Notes: generated by a model from the letters alone, not told the origin. Counted from the first letter of the stretch, positions 11,303 to 21,690 are shown. The stretch is 64,000 bases of DNA from Dermatemys mawii (GCA_007922305.1 ML677374.1:8804094-8868093); one strand, 5' to 3'. Translations and numbers: made by a program.

Positions 11303-14300
11303 CTACAGTTTGGACTTGTTAATGTTGCCTCGTAGCTAGCTGATCAGATTTTCTAAGAAAATTCTTACTTGAACCCCATGAGACAAAAAGCACAAGACTA
11401 GTAATTCAGATTGTCAGCATGCAAAGAGACATACGTCAGGGAACAAAAAAAAGTATTCTCTTAACCACTCATCTGTTTTTTCCCTTCTAATATCTTACGC
11501 AGATTTAAACCTTGGATTCACCATAGTGGGAGTTTTCCCAAAGTTCCTTCCAGTGACCTTCATCTTCCAAACATCTTTGCCTCGGTCTTCAAAATATCAA
11601 GTTGCAGCATGCCGGGACATCCACAAAGTAAAACAGAAGTTTCCCCAAAGCTGAAGACTTCCTCCTCTCCCTGCTGCCCCACAGATGGGATAAAATAAAA
11701 ATCAACGTCTCTAAGAGAGAGTAGATACTCGGCTGACTGTTAGAGCCCAGAAGTGAGTTATAAATAGAGTGGCGATAGCAGGCTCTGTACCGATGCAGTA
11801 TGGGACCATGTTACAGCACTTCAGCTCTGCCAAGTTTATCAGCAAATAAGATGCACTGAATTACAAAACAAGGCTAGTTACTATGGCATGCCTAGGCTTA
11901 TGCAGAGCCATCCATATTAAACAGACTGGCTTAAAAAGGGACTGTGGGGAGTGAACTATGCAGAGTTGCCAAAGGAGTTTTGTCCCCACAAAATGCCTCT
12001 ATTTCAAACTAACTTCAGGAATCCCCAGTAACTTTGCAGGAGTTGTAGGTTATAGATTTTCACCTTGAAACAAGAGCACTAAAAACCCTATCATCTCAGT
12101 AGGCTAGAATACAAATCAAAGCTGCCAGACAAGAGTATTGAAAGGACAAAAACTAAGCCACATAACTTGATCACCCTCCTTGTTCTTGTCCTATCTCATA
12201 TATCAGTTCAGGATAAGCACCATTATTATGTGGGCACATGTGCCCCAGTAAAAAGTATCCAGTAGGCTCTTAATTATATTTGCTTCTGTAGCGTTACCAG
12301 ACAGTTATTTTCCTTTGGAGACTTAGCCTAATGAAAGCTACACTGAGGGGGTGGGGGGGAACTTTTCAAGAAAGACTATTACAAAGTCACATTCCAAGAA
12401 ATACTCAGTCTGAAGAACCAGAAGATTTGACTCTGCAATGGCAAGTTTTATGCTCCTAGTCAAAATATTTCTTTCAGTTTTGCTATAGCTTAAGTCATTT
12501 TAAATGTTTGTCTCTCGTTTCATTGTAATTCACTCTTGTGAACTCAGAGAGTCCATGTTTATCTAGGCCAACTCCAAATTTATGGAGGTAAAATGCAACT
12601 GTCTCTGCTGTGAATGTCTCAAGAGTAGGGTGAAGACAGACAATTTTGTACTCCAACTAACGCCTTGCCAAGAAGAAATGGAATGAACAGGTGGGGAAGA
12701 AAAAAACAGACTGAAAGTTCTTTATACAAAATTAAATCCCGATTAGCTTCTATTGTTCTTGTATTTTGCCTTTTTAAAAGAGCAGAACAAAAATCTCTCC
12801 CACCGAAACTCATTCTAGCTCCAGATCCAGTCAAGGCAGCTCAGATTTCCTTTTTTGGGACTTCTGTCTCATTGCCCCTTTTATAGGCAAGATGACTAAA
12901 CAAACCCTTAGTCATGAGAACCCCCATTATCTTCAGGATCTAGTGCCAAGTTTGAAATGCTTAAAAACATCTACATCTTCTAACTAATGTCTCTTTCAGA
13001 AGCATCAGAAAACTGGGCAGATATATTGACAGCTTCAACTCTCCCTCTTTATAAACAGAAGCACAAGCTGTACGTGCTCCAGACTTCAGTTTAAAAACCC
13101 TTTGAGTTCATTTGGGTCTTTGTGTAAAAGAACCTCCGAGAAGAGACCCTCCTGGCACAGAGTCATTCTGTTTTAAAATGGCTTCACTAACTGCAACAGA
13201 CTTAAACTGAATTCTAGTTACCAAAGCTGTAAATTCACCAGCTTTATCATTTTACTTCTACCCAATGCGTACATGGTCCCTAACTGGAAATAAAGAGCCA
13301 AACAGAGACCAAATTTAAGCAGGTGCAACTAGCATAGAAGCTGGATTACTTACTCCATGGGGAGATTTTGGCCAAAGTGTTAGCTTAGATTGAACAGGTT
13401 ATGTATAAACTATTCATATGCACACTAAAGGCAATAGGGGTTTAAGAATGAGCAATAAAAAAATCCTATATAAAGTTTTTATTATATCAAAAATTGTGAT
13501 CAATAACTAACACCAGAGTTCCTACTATTGGGAGGTATACCAAAAGCAAAATTAAAGTAGTTCAAATTGGTCCTGAACATGAGAGAATGTACTGCATACA
13601 GCACAAACTATAGTATTTTAGATTCACTAGAAGAAAGTTAACCAGATACAGTGAAGGCATTGGGTAGGGTTTCACTTGCAGTGGGTGATATTTGTGTAGG
13701 AGGAAGCAAGTTCATTAGGGACCCCAAAAGCTTATGCCACCTTCAAAAGGAGGATCCATTATTTCCTTAAGATTCCATCCAGAGAGGCAGAATGTCATGG
13801 GAACTGCCTCTCTCCATCCCATCAGGGAGGCATCTATAACCTGAAGGTTCCAACTTTCCAGAATAATTTCCACCGTCTCTTTTAATGCAACCAACACCTT
13901 TTCCTTAGCAAATCCCCCTAAGCAAGTGTGTTGCAGCTCTTCCCTGTGATCTGTAAATCCATCTTTGTTTCAAGCCATCTGTAGGTTATAGGCATCATGT
14001 TTAGTCTCCAGAAGCTTCAGGACATAGAGTTGTGTCATGTGAAGTTCCTTCACACTCTGTAGTTTGTAGCTGACCAAGAGAGCTCATCAGCCCCACAGAT
14101 AAAGTGATGCCCATTCCAGTTAAAACAGGAGGTAAACCTGAGATGGAAAATGCTGTATGGGGAGACTCTTCAGTGGGCACTACATACACCACCACAGATA
14201 TTTAAATGGAGAAAATTCTTCACTCTTTTAAAGAGAGTAGAGTCGCACCAGAATCGGATCGGTTAGGTGCAACTATGCTCAAGCCATGTTTAACAAGAGC

Positions 14301-15983
14301 TGTTCTAGTTCTGGTAGAAGTTTGCACCTTTTATGCTCTTTCGTGGATACTGGAAAAAGAGTTTTGCTGTAGTTGTCGCTCCAGGCCACATTCATTTGTG
14401 CTGTGTCAATCCTGCTGGCTCAGAGGCTCTTTCCCGCAGTAACTGAAATGCTTTCTAAGCTTTGGACTTAGCATCTTGGGTCCCCCTCCTACACCAGCCA
14501 AGTCTGGGAGTTACATTTCAACCAATTTCCAGCATGGTTTAGCTGGCCAAAACTTTTTTAAAAACACGGTTTTACCATTGGCTGGCCAAAAGGCTTAGAT
14601 GCAACAGTAAACAGTTCAAACACTGCTCCCAAACTGTGTTGAAAGGCCAGAGCCTAAGGCAAAGTGCAAAGTTCAAAAAAATACATATCAGCCTCTACAG
14701 GAAACTGTGTCTTGACTTCCCAAATGGAGGGGGAAAAACCCAAAACAAGACTGATGAGTAAGGGCAAAGCACTTGCTTTAAAACTTCCATGGTTGAGTGA
14801 CAGAAAGTCGTAGCAGATCCTCCGATTAAAAAGCAGTCTCTTGACCTTGTTACTGCTGTATGATTGCTCGTGTCTCAACAGCAGTTTTCCCACAATGCTT
14901 GTTCAAACCAACAGCGCAACAAGACGTACCTGGAACACGTGGCAGAACTAGAAGAGCTGTATCTAGAAAAGCCAGGAAAGGTGGCTCTGAGAGGCTCTAG
15001 AAGAAGTCTGGTGAACAGCATTCCTTTGAGCTGACTGTTATTAAATCTGCACCTGAGACAAGCTCAGATCTGAACCTGTGACAGCAGTAAAAATGCTAGT
15101 AATCCAGGAAATTCATTATCACCATCTCTTGACTTTGTATAGGTTAACTAAACTGAAGGCTTAACTATCCTAGAATTGTCCTTGCTGGAAAACGTTACAT
15201 GACCAAACAGTGCAAGGGTTTTAAAAGAACGGCAATCTTCATGCAAGAGAAAGACGACATGGCATTTTATCAGCTACAAGCAAACTCAGAGTTCAGCAGC
15301 TACAAAATTACCCCTAGCTTCCACACCATATTGGCAGAACTGCTTAAAACAAAGTAACGTTTCACTTATTAGTGTAACATTATTAAGCAATACACAGAAA
15401 TTGTCACACTGGAACCAAACCTTGATCTCTCTCACCTGAGCATGACAGAGAGCCAGAAACCATGAAATTTGAATCCCAGCTCTGGCAGACTCCATCTCTG
15501 GCTGTGCACAGATCACTTAACCTCTCCGTTTCCTCTACACTGATCATGCTGCTCTACCGCACAGGGATGTTGGAAAGATTCGTGAGTAGTATAGGTAAAC
15601 TGCTTTTAGGCCAGAAAGCATGCAGTATTTTTCTCCTGCCTATGGCCTACACCTGGTACTTTAGAAGAAAGTGAAAGTCTTCCAAAATGTACCTGCCCAA
15701 TCGTACAATACTGTAACACCAGCTAGCAATCAGTTAATGTCCTGAAGCACAAGATCATTCACTGTAACTTTTTAACTAAGTTAGTAGAACTGCAAACTTA
15801 TCTTCCTTTTGAAAAAACCTGAAGAAAGAAAAATGTGCTCAACATGACATTCCTGGATCCTTGAATTACTTCCAGTCCACTCAGTCACCTAAAACAAATG
15901 GACTTCGGCTTAGGTGTACACTTCAAGAGCTTATTACTACTGAACAATTTTTTAAAAGTGTCAGATCAAATATAGGTGCAAAC
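11303..15983 (-). other. Putative intron of nested gene
   Basis: This is 4.7 kb between the two exons assigned to the nested gene. It contains a MIR-like SINE at about 15445-15580 and a possible degenerate retroelement stretch at about 13715-14195, treated under findings. A 33-base segment at 14962-14930 has good splice signals, but its phase does not fit. Nothing else is recognisable. Confidence 0.45.
15445..15580 (+). mobile_element. MIR-like SINE
   Basis: The MIR core pattern is readable: GAATCCCAGCTCTGGCAGAC, then TGTGCACAGATCACTTAACC, then CTCTCCGTTTCC. These correspond to the conserved tRNA-derived/core part shared by amniote MIR elements. No target-site duplication is visible, as expected for an old copy. 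Confidence 0.75.
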
Positions 15984-16255
15984 CTCTCTCTCACTTGGAT
16001 GTAGGTCTTCCACAAGGTGTATGGTTCTCACCCTTTGTTTTATGCACATTTTTTTTAATGTATCAAGGAAGGGGTTGAGTTTAGGATCAACATTCATGTT
16101 TATAAGATCCTCTGCACAACACTTTTTTAAAAAAGTATAAATCGGAGCACCTTTCAAATTAAGATTCAAGTTTTCTAAAATGAGATGCATGTTTTTAAAT
16201 GCGTCTTCAGGGCTCGTGAAAGGTACCCTGTTGAGAGCCCTATAGATAAAGCCTT
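15984..16255 (-). CDS. Nested unknown gene, internal coding exon
   Basis: Read on the minus strand, this encodes about 90 residues, beginning GFIYRALNRVPFTSPEDAF, continuing with LKGAPIYTFLKKCCAEDLIN, and ending RTIHLVEDLHPSERE. The composition (alternating hydrophobic and charged residues, few low-complexity runs) is that of a folded helical domain. The acceptor is actag at 16260-16256; another tag at 16245-16240 would give a slightly shorter exon. The donor is GAGAG|gtttgc at 15984/15983. With these limits the exon enters in phase 1 and leaves in phase 0, matching the phase-0 start of the 11302-10151 exon. Joined, the two give an unbroken frame. The first coding exon, with the start codon, was not found. 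I do not recognise the protein. Confidence 0.6.
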
Positions 16256-16649
16256 CTAGTTATCCACAGTACAAACAGAACAGGGACAGCTTCCCAGGTG
16301 CACCCCCAGCATTCCTATGGGTGAGCCCCTCTGCTAAGACTGACAATAGAAAGTGGTGATTTTAACATCTGACTTTTAAGAAATGGACTCAAGTCATCCA
16401 CTCATAGATCACTATCAACCTGCAATGGATTTGAATTACTCTCAAATACTAAGGGAAACTGCTTTGCTCTCCTAATGTAATGTAGTTCTTTTCTCTCCTC
16501 TTGTACCTTCCACCTCTGCTCCCCAAACACTTCAACGCTCATTCATCAGGCCTCGCATCACCCCTGCCAGGCAGCAACCTTCTTAGGGATAGTTTCCAAC
16601 ACCTGCTGAAGTCACCCAGTAACTCGGGGTCGGAGCTGGGAAGGCAGCA

Positions 16650-17560
16650 GCCCCCCTGCTCTTACTGCTCTGGCGGTGTGTGTACACACACCCCCTGGAG
16701 TGGAACGCCAGGGGCACTAAACTCCCCGCCCCGAGGCGGCACCAGGGAGGGCCGCTGTCTCTTTAAATCTCTGACCCCGGCGGCAGCCAAGGGGCGCGTG
16801 GAACGCCGGGGTCGCTACATTGTCTCAAGCCCCGGCACTCGGGCTGGGAGCTACCACGCGGGCGCGCGGAGGGGAGCGGGGTCTGCCTCTCCTGCGCGCT
16901 CCTCAGACTCCGCCTCTTCCCCCCCCCCCCCGCTCGCGCCCGGCGAATCCCAGCTCCCGCCTCTTTCCTTCCCAGGCCCGGACCACACCAACGGGCAGGG
17001 GGGGGGGGGGGAGATAGGAGGGCCCCCTTTGCTCAGTGACCCTGCCCCAGAGGAGGGAGGGAGGAGACCCACGCTAGCGAAGGCACCCCCCCCCGGGCGG
17101 CTGCACAGTGGTTTGTTCCAGTGAAGGTCACCTTCATTGGCATTAGGGGAGGAAGGGGCAGGACCCCGCGCCCGGCTCAGCCCAGGCGGCTCCCGGCCTC
17201 TCCAGCCCCTCCCGGCTCAGAGCAGGGGGCAGCCCCCAGCCCCCGCTCCCCCGCCCCAGCCCCAGGGGCTCCAAAGCCGGAGCCCCGCTTGTGACCCCCC
17301 CCAGCAAGGAAACCCAGCGGCCTCCCCAGCCCATACCGGGGGGGGGGCTTCCTCCTTCCAGCCCATTCACAGCCCCTGCAGGGCGGGTTCCCACAGTCCG
17401 GCTCTATGCAAATACAGGGAGATCCCCAGGATTTTTGGGGGTGGGGGGTTAAAGAAACAGCGATGCCCCAGGAATGGGAAGAGATCTGCTCACACCACGC
17501 AAAGGGAATTCGTCCGCCGGGGGGAGCCCGGGTGGCGGGCACCAGAGGGAAGGGTGAAGG
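16650..17560. promoter_or_regulatory. CpG island inside CLUH intron 1; candidate promoter of the nested gene
   Basis: GC content and CpG density rise sharply here compared with both flanks, and fall again after about 17.56 kb. The island is separate from the CLUH exon 1 island 2 kb away and lies just upstream (minus-strand sense) of the 16255 exon. Inside are C13 (16919-16931) and G14 (16998-17011) tracts, a near-palindrome TGAAGGTCACCTTCA at 17122-17136, a CCAAT box on the minus strand at 17136-17140, and an octamer ATGCAAAT at 17406-17413. The plus-strand open frame across 16501-17124 is a composition effect of GC-rich DNA and is not called a gene. A role as promoter is inference. Confidence 0.65.
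17122..17140 (-). promoter_or_regulatory. Nuclear-receptor-type palindrome plus CCAAT box
   Basis: TGAAGGTCACCTTCA is an inverted repeat around one central base. Its left half, TGAAGGTCA, fits the estrogen-related receptor consensus TNAAGGTCA. It runs directly into ATTGG, a CCAAT box for minus-strand transcription. The spacing is compact enough for a core promoter element, but binding is only inferred. Confidence 0.45.
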
Positions 17561-17569
17561 TTAAGAATT

Positions 17570-19292
17570 TAAACTAAGCAAGCAAAACCCCTCCCTGCAA
17601 CTGACAATCAAAGGAGGCGGCAGCAGCAATAAAATATTCCGGACCAGTAAGAAGTAGAAGCCGTTTGCTTTCAGTCATTCCCCCCACCCCTAAGCCTCTT
17701 CTTGGGGACGCACTGGGTTGCCTGAGATGGCATTAAGTGATTTTGGTTTAAAGAACTTTATTTTTTGGCTTCCTTACATAAATCTTTCAGGTCCTGTTTA
17801 CCAAAGATTCTTCTCCACTTGCTTTTCCTTTAGAGCTCTCCAGTTCAGATCCTAGGTTTCCTAATTTTGTGGAAAAACCTCTGGGAAGTCCCAGGGATGT
17901 ATTGTGTTATAACAGCTTTATTGCAGGATGGTGGTTTTGAACCTACCAGAGTTTTCCTTTATTCAAAAGGCCAGTCACTGAAAGTAAATGGGTATTCAAA
18001 TGAAAGTTTAATACTGTAGTGACTGAAATCCCTTCCTCTCTTGATTGCTCAGCTTTCACTCTCTGCACTGGATAGATCACCATTCATCTAAAGTGGTCAA
18101 GTCTAGGCCAGACCTGAATTTCACATCTAAAGAACCAGTCAGAATTAAAAATCTTTCAGGGCTTTTTACATAGAGCAGCAAACACCACCACCACCACCAC
18201 AAGCCTTTTTAAAAAGTACTTCTTCCCCAATCTTCTTCAGAACTCCCTCTCCCCACATGCATAATATAATTTGCTACTGGATCTCCCTTTAAACAGACAG
18301 TAAATAAAACACTGAAGATTTTTTTCTGTATAGCTTTAACCCAGCTGGGGTGGGGAGATAAAAGATAGGAAGACTTTTTATCTCCTCATGCTAAATCAGG
18401 AGTTTCAAGGCCATGACTAAGCCAATGCTTTCTTAATATTCTCTCCTTTGAAAGCTGCCCTGCATTCTTGGCATCCATTATCTCTTATACTGGAATCTCC
18501 CAGTGAAGAGACAACCTCCCCATATAGGCTAAACATAACAATGGGGGGACAGGAGAGAAGACAGACTCCCTAGTACCTCCTTCCCCCTGCGGGAAGACAC
18601 TTCAGTATAGGAAACTCACAGCAACAGATGTGGGTCCTCACTATACAAACCTTGCTCCACCAGAAAGTATTTCTAGCAATAAGGGTCGGGGGGATCCCCT
18701 CTGTACAACATCACTTAGAAAAGCGATCCACCCAAGACAGGTGTCCCCACTATGAGCTGCTCTCCTACAGCCCTCTGTGCAATAGGACAGAACACAGCAT
18801 ACAGAGAGGGATCTCACATACAGTATGGGGTAGTCACAGTACACTCTCAAAGAGTAGCCCCAGGAAATCAACCCTCTCAAGCACAGCAGAGCTCCCCACT
18901 AAGCAGCCCCTCTTCCAACAGTGCAGAGGATTGTCCCCCCTCGGCAGCCTTTCCTCTTAATCTGTATGGTTTCTTCCTCGCAGAACTTTCCCCAGACACT
19001 CCCCAACACATGGGGCTGCACACACAGCACAGAGGAGAGCTCTCAACCCAACACATGGGGACACCTTGCTGCACTCAGGAATCTCTTCTCTTACACATTA
19101 GAAGAGGGCTGCAAGTGAGTAGCCCCCTTCACCCCCCACATTCACTGAGTTCTTTGGTAAGTGTGCACAGGGCAAAGTTTCCCTCAGCATTATGGGCCAG
19201 ACCCCACTATTAGGGGAGGCTGCACAGGGAGGAACCTCCCCGCCCCCAATCCTGAGGACGTTCCCCAGTGCATAGCCCCCCTTCCCCAACAC
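17570..19292. other. Stretch between the two CpG islands
   Basis: No exon was recognised. There is a short CAC triplet run at about 18184-18200. From about 18.5 to 19.29 kb the sequence is C-rich and low in CpG, with recurring words such as ACACATGGGG (twice near 19010-19060) and AGCCCC, suggesting degenerate tandem duplication. It ends abruptly at the assembly gap. Confidence 0.4.
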
Positions 19293-19302
19293 NNNNNNNN
19301 NN
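19293..19302. other. Assembly gap (10 N)
   Basis: These are ten unknown bases. The sequence on the right is CpG-rich and on the left is not, so a missing GC-rich stretch of unknown length is likely. The gap lies about 38 bases past the CLUH exon 1 donor, so coding sequence is not affected. Confidence 0.99.
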
Positions 19303-19650
19303 CGCGGCGGAATGGGGGGCGGGGTGCCCCCCTCTCTCACCGGAGCTCCCGGAGCGCGGCTCGTCCTCTGGCTGCGGCGGCCGCTTGCCGCTCGGGTGCC
19401 CGGGCTCCGGCTGCTCCTCGCTCTGGGCCGTGGCGGGCACCGCCGGCGGCGGCATCTCGTCGGCTTTAATGACCATGGCCGGCCCCGCGCGCCGCTGCCT
19501 GCTCGGAGTCCGTGCCCTGCCGCTGGAAGGACAGAGCCAGTCACAGCCCCACGTGGTGCGCACTCACCTCGGCCACCCCGACCTCTGACCCGCCGCGGAC
19601 TACGGCGCGGCGGCGGGGACACACCTCCCCGCCTTCCGAAACGCCTTAAA
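19303..19650 (-). promoter_or_regulatory. CLUH: CLUH promoter / first-exon CpG island
   Basis: CpG-dense DNA surrounds CLUH exon 1. Upstream of the start codon are an E-box CACGTG (19550-19555) and, on the minus strand, GGGTCAGAGGTCGG (19591-19578), a direct repeat of nuclear-receptor half-sites with one-base spacing (DR1). Composition returns to AT-rich beyond about 19.65 kb. No TATA box is evident, as is usual for such promoters. The exact transcription start is unknown. Confidence 0.7.
19341..19476 (-). CDS. CLUH: CLUH coding exon 1 (start codon)
   Basis: The start codon lies in GGCCATGG at 19476-19474, a good Kozak context. The translation is MVIKADEMPPPAVPATAQ, then SEEQPEPGHPSGKRPPQPED and EPRSGSS: 45 codons plus one base. 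The longer human CLUH isoform also begins MVIKTDE followed by a proline/alanine-rich, low-complexity segment, as I remember it. The donor is CTCCG|gtgaga at 19341/19340, in phase 1, and joins exactly to exon 2 through a split GAA codon. The segment is likely disordered and precedes the CLU N-terminal domain. Confidence 0.92.
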
Positions 19651-19659
19651 GGGACAGGC

Positions 19660-20251
19660 GCCTGACCAGAAATACCTGGGGGGTGTGGGGTGTGTGTAGT
19701 GTGGGCGTGGGTGGCTTATATACTGGGCTAAAATCTGTCTGTCGGGCCATCCTTACCCTATCCCTGCCTATCTGTGCCTCTCCCTACAGACTAATAATCT
19801 GCCTTCAGAGAGCATGCCTGGAATATTTCAGCCTGAAAGGTAAATAGTTGTGAGCCCATAAACACCCGGGTACATAGGTGATTATAAAGGAAAGTTTGGG
19901 CCAATTTAAGCAGAGCCCTGATTCAGCTCTGGCTGTAATAATATCAAGAGAGTGGGTATTATCTGAAGGAATTAACATGGGGTTGGGCATCCGAAACGAA
20001 TCCAAAATTACATAGGCCACTGTTTTCAAATGTGAGGCCGCTAAATCTTTATTTAAGTAGCTAAACGATGTGGCCTGGCTTCTAAACGTGCTGAGTGCCT
20101 TCTGATTTCTGAAAATCAGGCTGAAGTGCCTAAATCCATATTTAGGCATCTAACTTTGGGCACCTAACTTTGAGCAGTTTCATCTAAGTATATAAATATA
20201 TAGGGCCCAGGCTTGCATCCATTAAAGTCAATAGCAAAAATTATTCTATCC
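19660..20251. other. Intergenic, CLUH upstream flank
   Basis: No gene was recognised. About 20040-20180 contains the repeated words GCCTAAATC, TTTAGGCATCTAACTTTGGG and CACCTAACTTTGAG, typical of a dispersed sauropsid repeat built from TTTAGGC/GCCTAA motifs. Its class is unknown to me. Confidence 0.45.
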
Positions 20252-20649
20252 CAGTGGTTCTCAACCTTTTCAGACTACTGTATCCCTTTCAGGAGTCTGA
20301 TTTATCTCATGTATCCCTAGTTTTACCTCACCTAAAAACTACTTACTTACAAAAATCAGACATAAAAATCAAAGTGTCACAGCACACTGTTACTGAAAAT
20401 GTGCTGACTTTCTCATTTTTACCATATAGTTATAAAATAAAACAATAGGAATATAATTATTATACTTACTTTTCAGCGTATAGTATATTAAGCAATATAA
20501 ACAAGTCATTGTTTGTATGTCATTTTATTTGCTAGTGCTTTTTATGTAGCCTGTTGTAAAACAAGGCAAATATCTAGATGAGTTGATGTACCCCCTGGAA
20601 GACCTGTGTGTACCCCTAGGGTGCATGTACCCCTGACTGAGAATCGCTG
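20252..20649. mobile_element. hAT-type non-autonomous DNA element (398 bp)
   Basis: The left end is CAGTGGTTCTCAACCTTTTC and the right end is GTACCCCTGACTGAGAATCGCTG, which pair as terminal inverted repeats of about 13-15 bp. The flanks TTCTATCC and ATTTATCC match at 6 of 8 positions, consistent with an aged 8-bp target-site duplication. The interior is AT-rich, with GTACCCCCTGGAAGACC near the right end. I recognise the sequence as a repeat common in turtle genomes. It has no coding capacity. Confidence 0.85.
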
Positions 20650-21490
20650 ATTTATCCCATGGTATATGTAATAACATACAAAATTATGCAGTTTCTATAT
20701 TACTGTATGCAAAGTATATATTCATGGTTTGTGAGACAGTAGTGTATAGTTAAAACAACTGGGGACAGGTTATTCTCAGTAAAGGTCATTTGACTCTGGA
20801 GTTTGCCTGCTCCCTTGGTTTGAAACAGCCTGAGTTTGCTGACCTTCCTGCCGTATGCTGCAAGGTCATCTCTGTGCTCAGGCGTTTTTGGAGGAGCTGG
20901 GTTGAATTGCAAAGATTTTATTTCAGTTCGTGGCTTGGGAGATGCTTATTACCAATAACTAATATCTGTATTATATTTAATAGCAACCTCTCTGTTTTTC
21001 TGTTTGCAACTAAAGGGCTAGATTCTGGCCTCTTCTCTCGGATTTAGTAGCACCGTGACTTCATGAGTAGCCTCATTTCCTTCAATGGGATTGCTCAGGA
21101 AATAAGATACCCTTCATGTTGAAGGGTATCAGAATCTGGGCTGAAAGTAGTAGTTTCCAGCAAACTATCACTGTCTCCATTATCATTCTTCTTGCAAATT
21201 CTAGCCCCTCTGCTTTTTGCTTGTCTGCACACAGAAATTGTCCTGGTTGTACTAAAGGTGTGATGTCTCCAAGGTGTAAACTAAACTAGTGTAAACCAAT
21301 GTCAGTAGCCACATACAAACTCGCACCGTTTTAACTAAATCAATGCATCGTGACAGCTGTAGATAAACCAGTGCAATTCTAAGTGTAGATCTTTATGAAG
21401 AGTCTAATGCCTGTGACCTGAAGTGAGCTGTGGACAAGAGAAGGGAAGGATTTTTTTTCCAGTGGACACCACTGGTGGATTATACTTGAA
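20650..21490. other. Intergenic, no recognised feature
   Basis: Only short open frames are present and no clear repeat. A small inverted repeat (ATACCCTTCA then TGAAGGGTAT) sits at about 21107-21130; it is too short to interpret. Confidence 0.4.
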
Positions 21491-21491
21491 T

Positions 21492-21690
21492 TGTAAGATT
21501 TTTGGGGCAGGGACTGTCTTTTTTTCTTCTGTGTTTGTACAGCCCCTAGCACAATGGGGCCCTGGTTCATGACTGGGGCTGTTAGTTTCTAAGGTAATAC
21601 AAATAACAATAATCATGATGATTATGGCTCCTAGGCACTATGATAATACAGGTAATAAATGCATTATTAATAATAATAATAATAACCATT
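21492..21690 (+). mobile_element. MIR/L2-tail-type SINE with (TAA)n tail
   Basis: The tail pattern reads TTGTAAGATTTTTGGGGCAG, then GGGACTGTC, then GTACAGCCCCTAGCACAATG and CTGGTTCATGACTGGGGCT, followed by an ATA/TAA-rich tail (TAATAATAATAATAA). This resembles the 3' ends of L2/MIR-type elements. Part of the tail unit (GGCTCCTAGGCACTATG) appears again just after, suggesting an internal duplication. Confidence 0.75.

Larger units (their letters stand above)
3420..19340 (-). other. CLUH: CLUH intron 1 (about 16 kb), containing a nested gene
   Basis: This very long first intron lies between CLUH exons 1 and 2. The donor is CTCCG|gtgaga at 19340 and the acceptor is ctag at 3423-3420. It contains a second CpG island, an apparently independent minus-strand gene, an hAT-type element, MIR-like SINEs and the 10-base assembly gap. 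Features inside it are listed separately. Confidence 0.85.

Noticed and set aside
14930..14962. A 33-base segment with strong splice signals (tttctag before, CCAG|gtacgt after) between the two nested-gene exons
   Set aside because: With the donor that best fits exon 16255-15984 the phase does not carry the open frame into the 11302 exon; direct joining of the two longer exons does.
16501..17124. A 207-codon plus-strand open frame over the CpG island
   Set aside because: It lacks protein-like composition beyond GC bias (P, G, R, S), includes homopolymer-coded runs, and has no splice or start context.
19523..19567. A possible 45-base intron in the CLUH 5' UTR (GAG|gtgagt ... ccttccag)
   Set aside because: Signals look good, but 45 bases is below the usual minimum for vertebrate introns, and it is not needed to explain the coding sequence.
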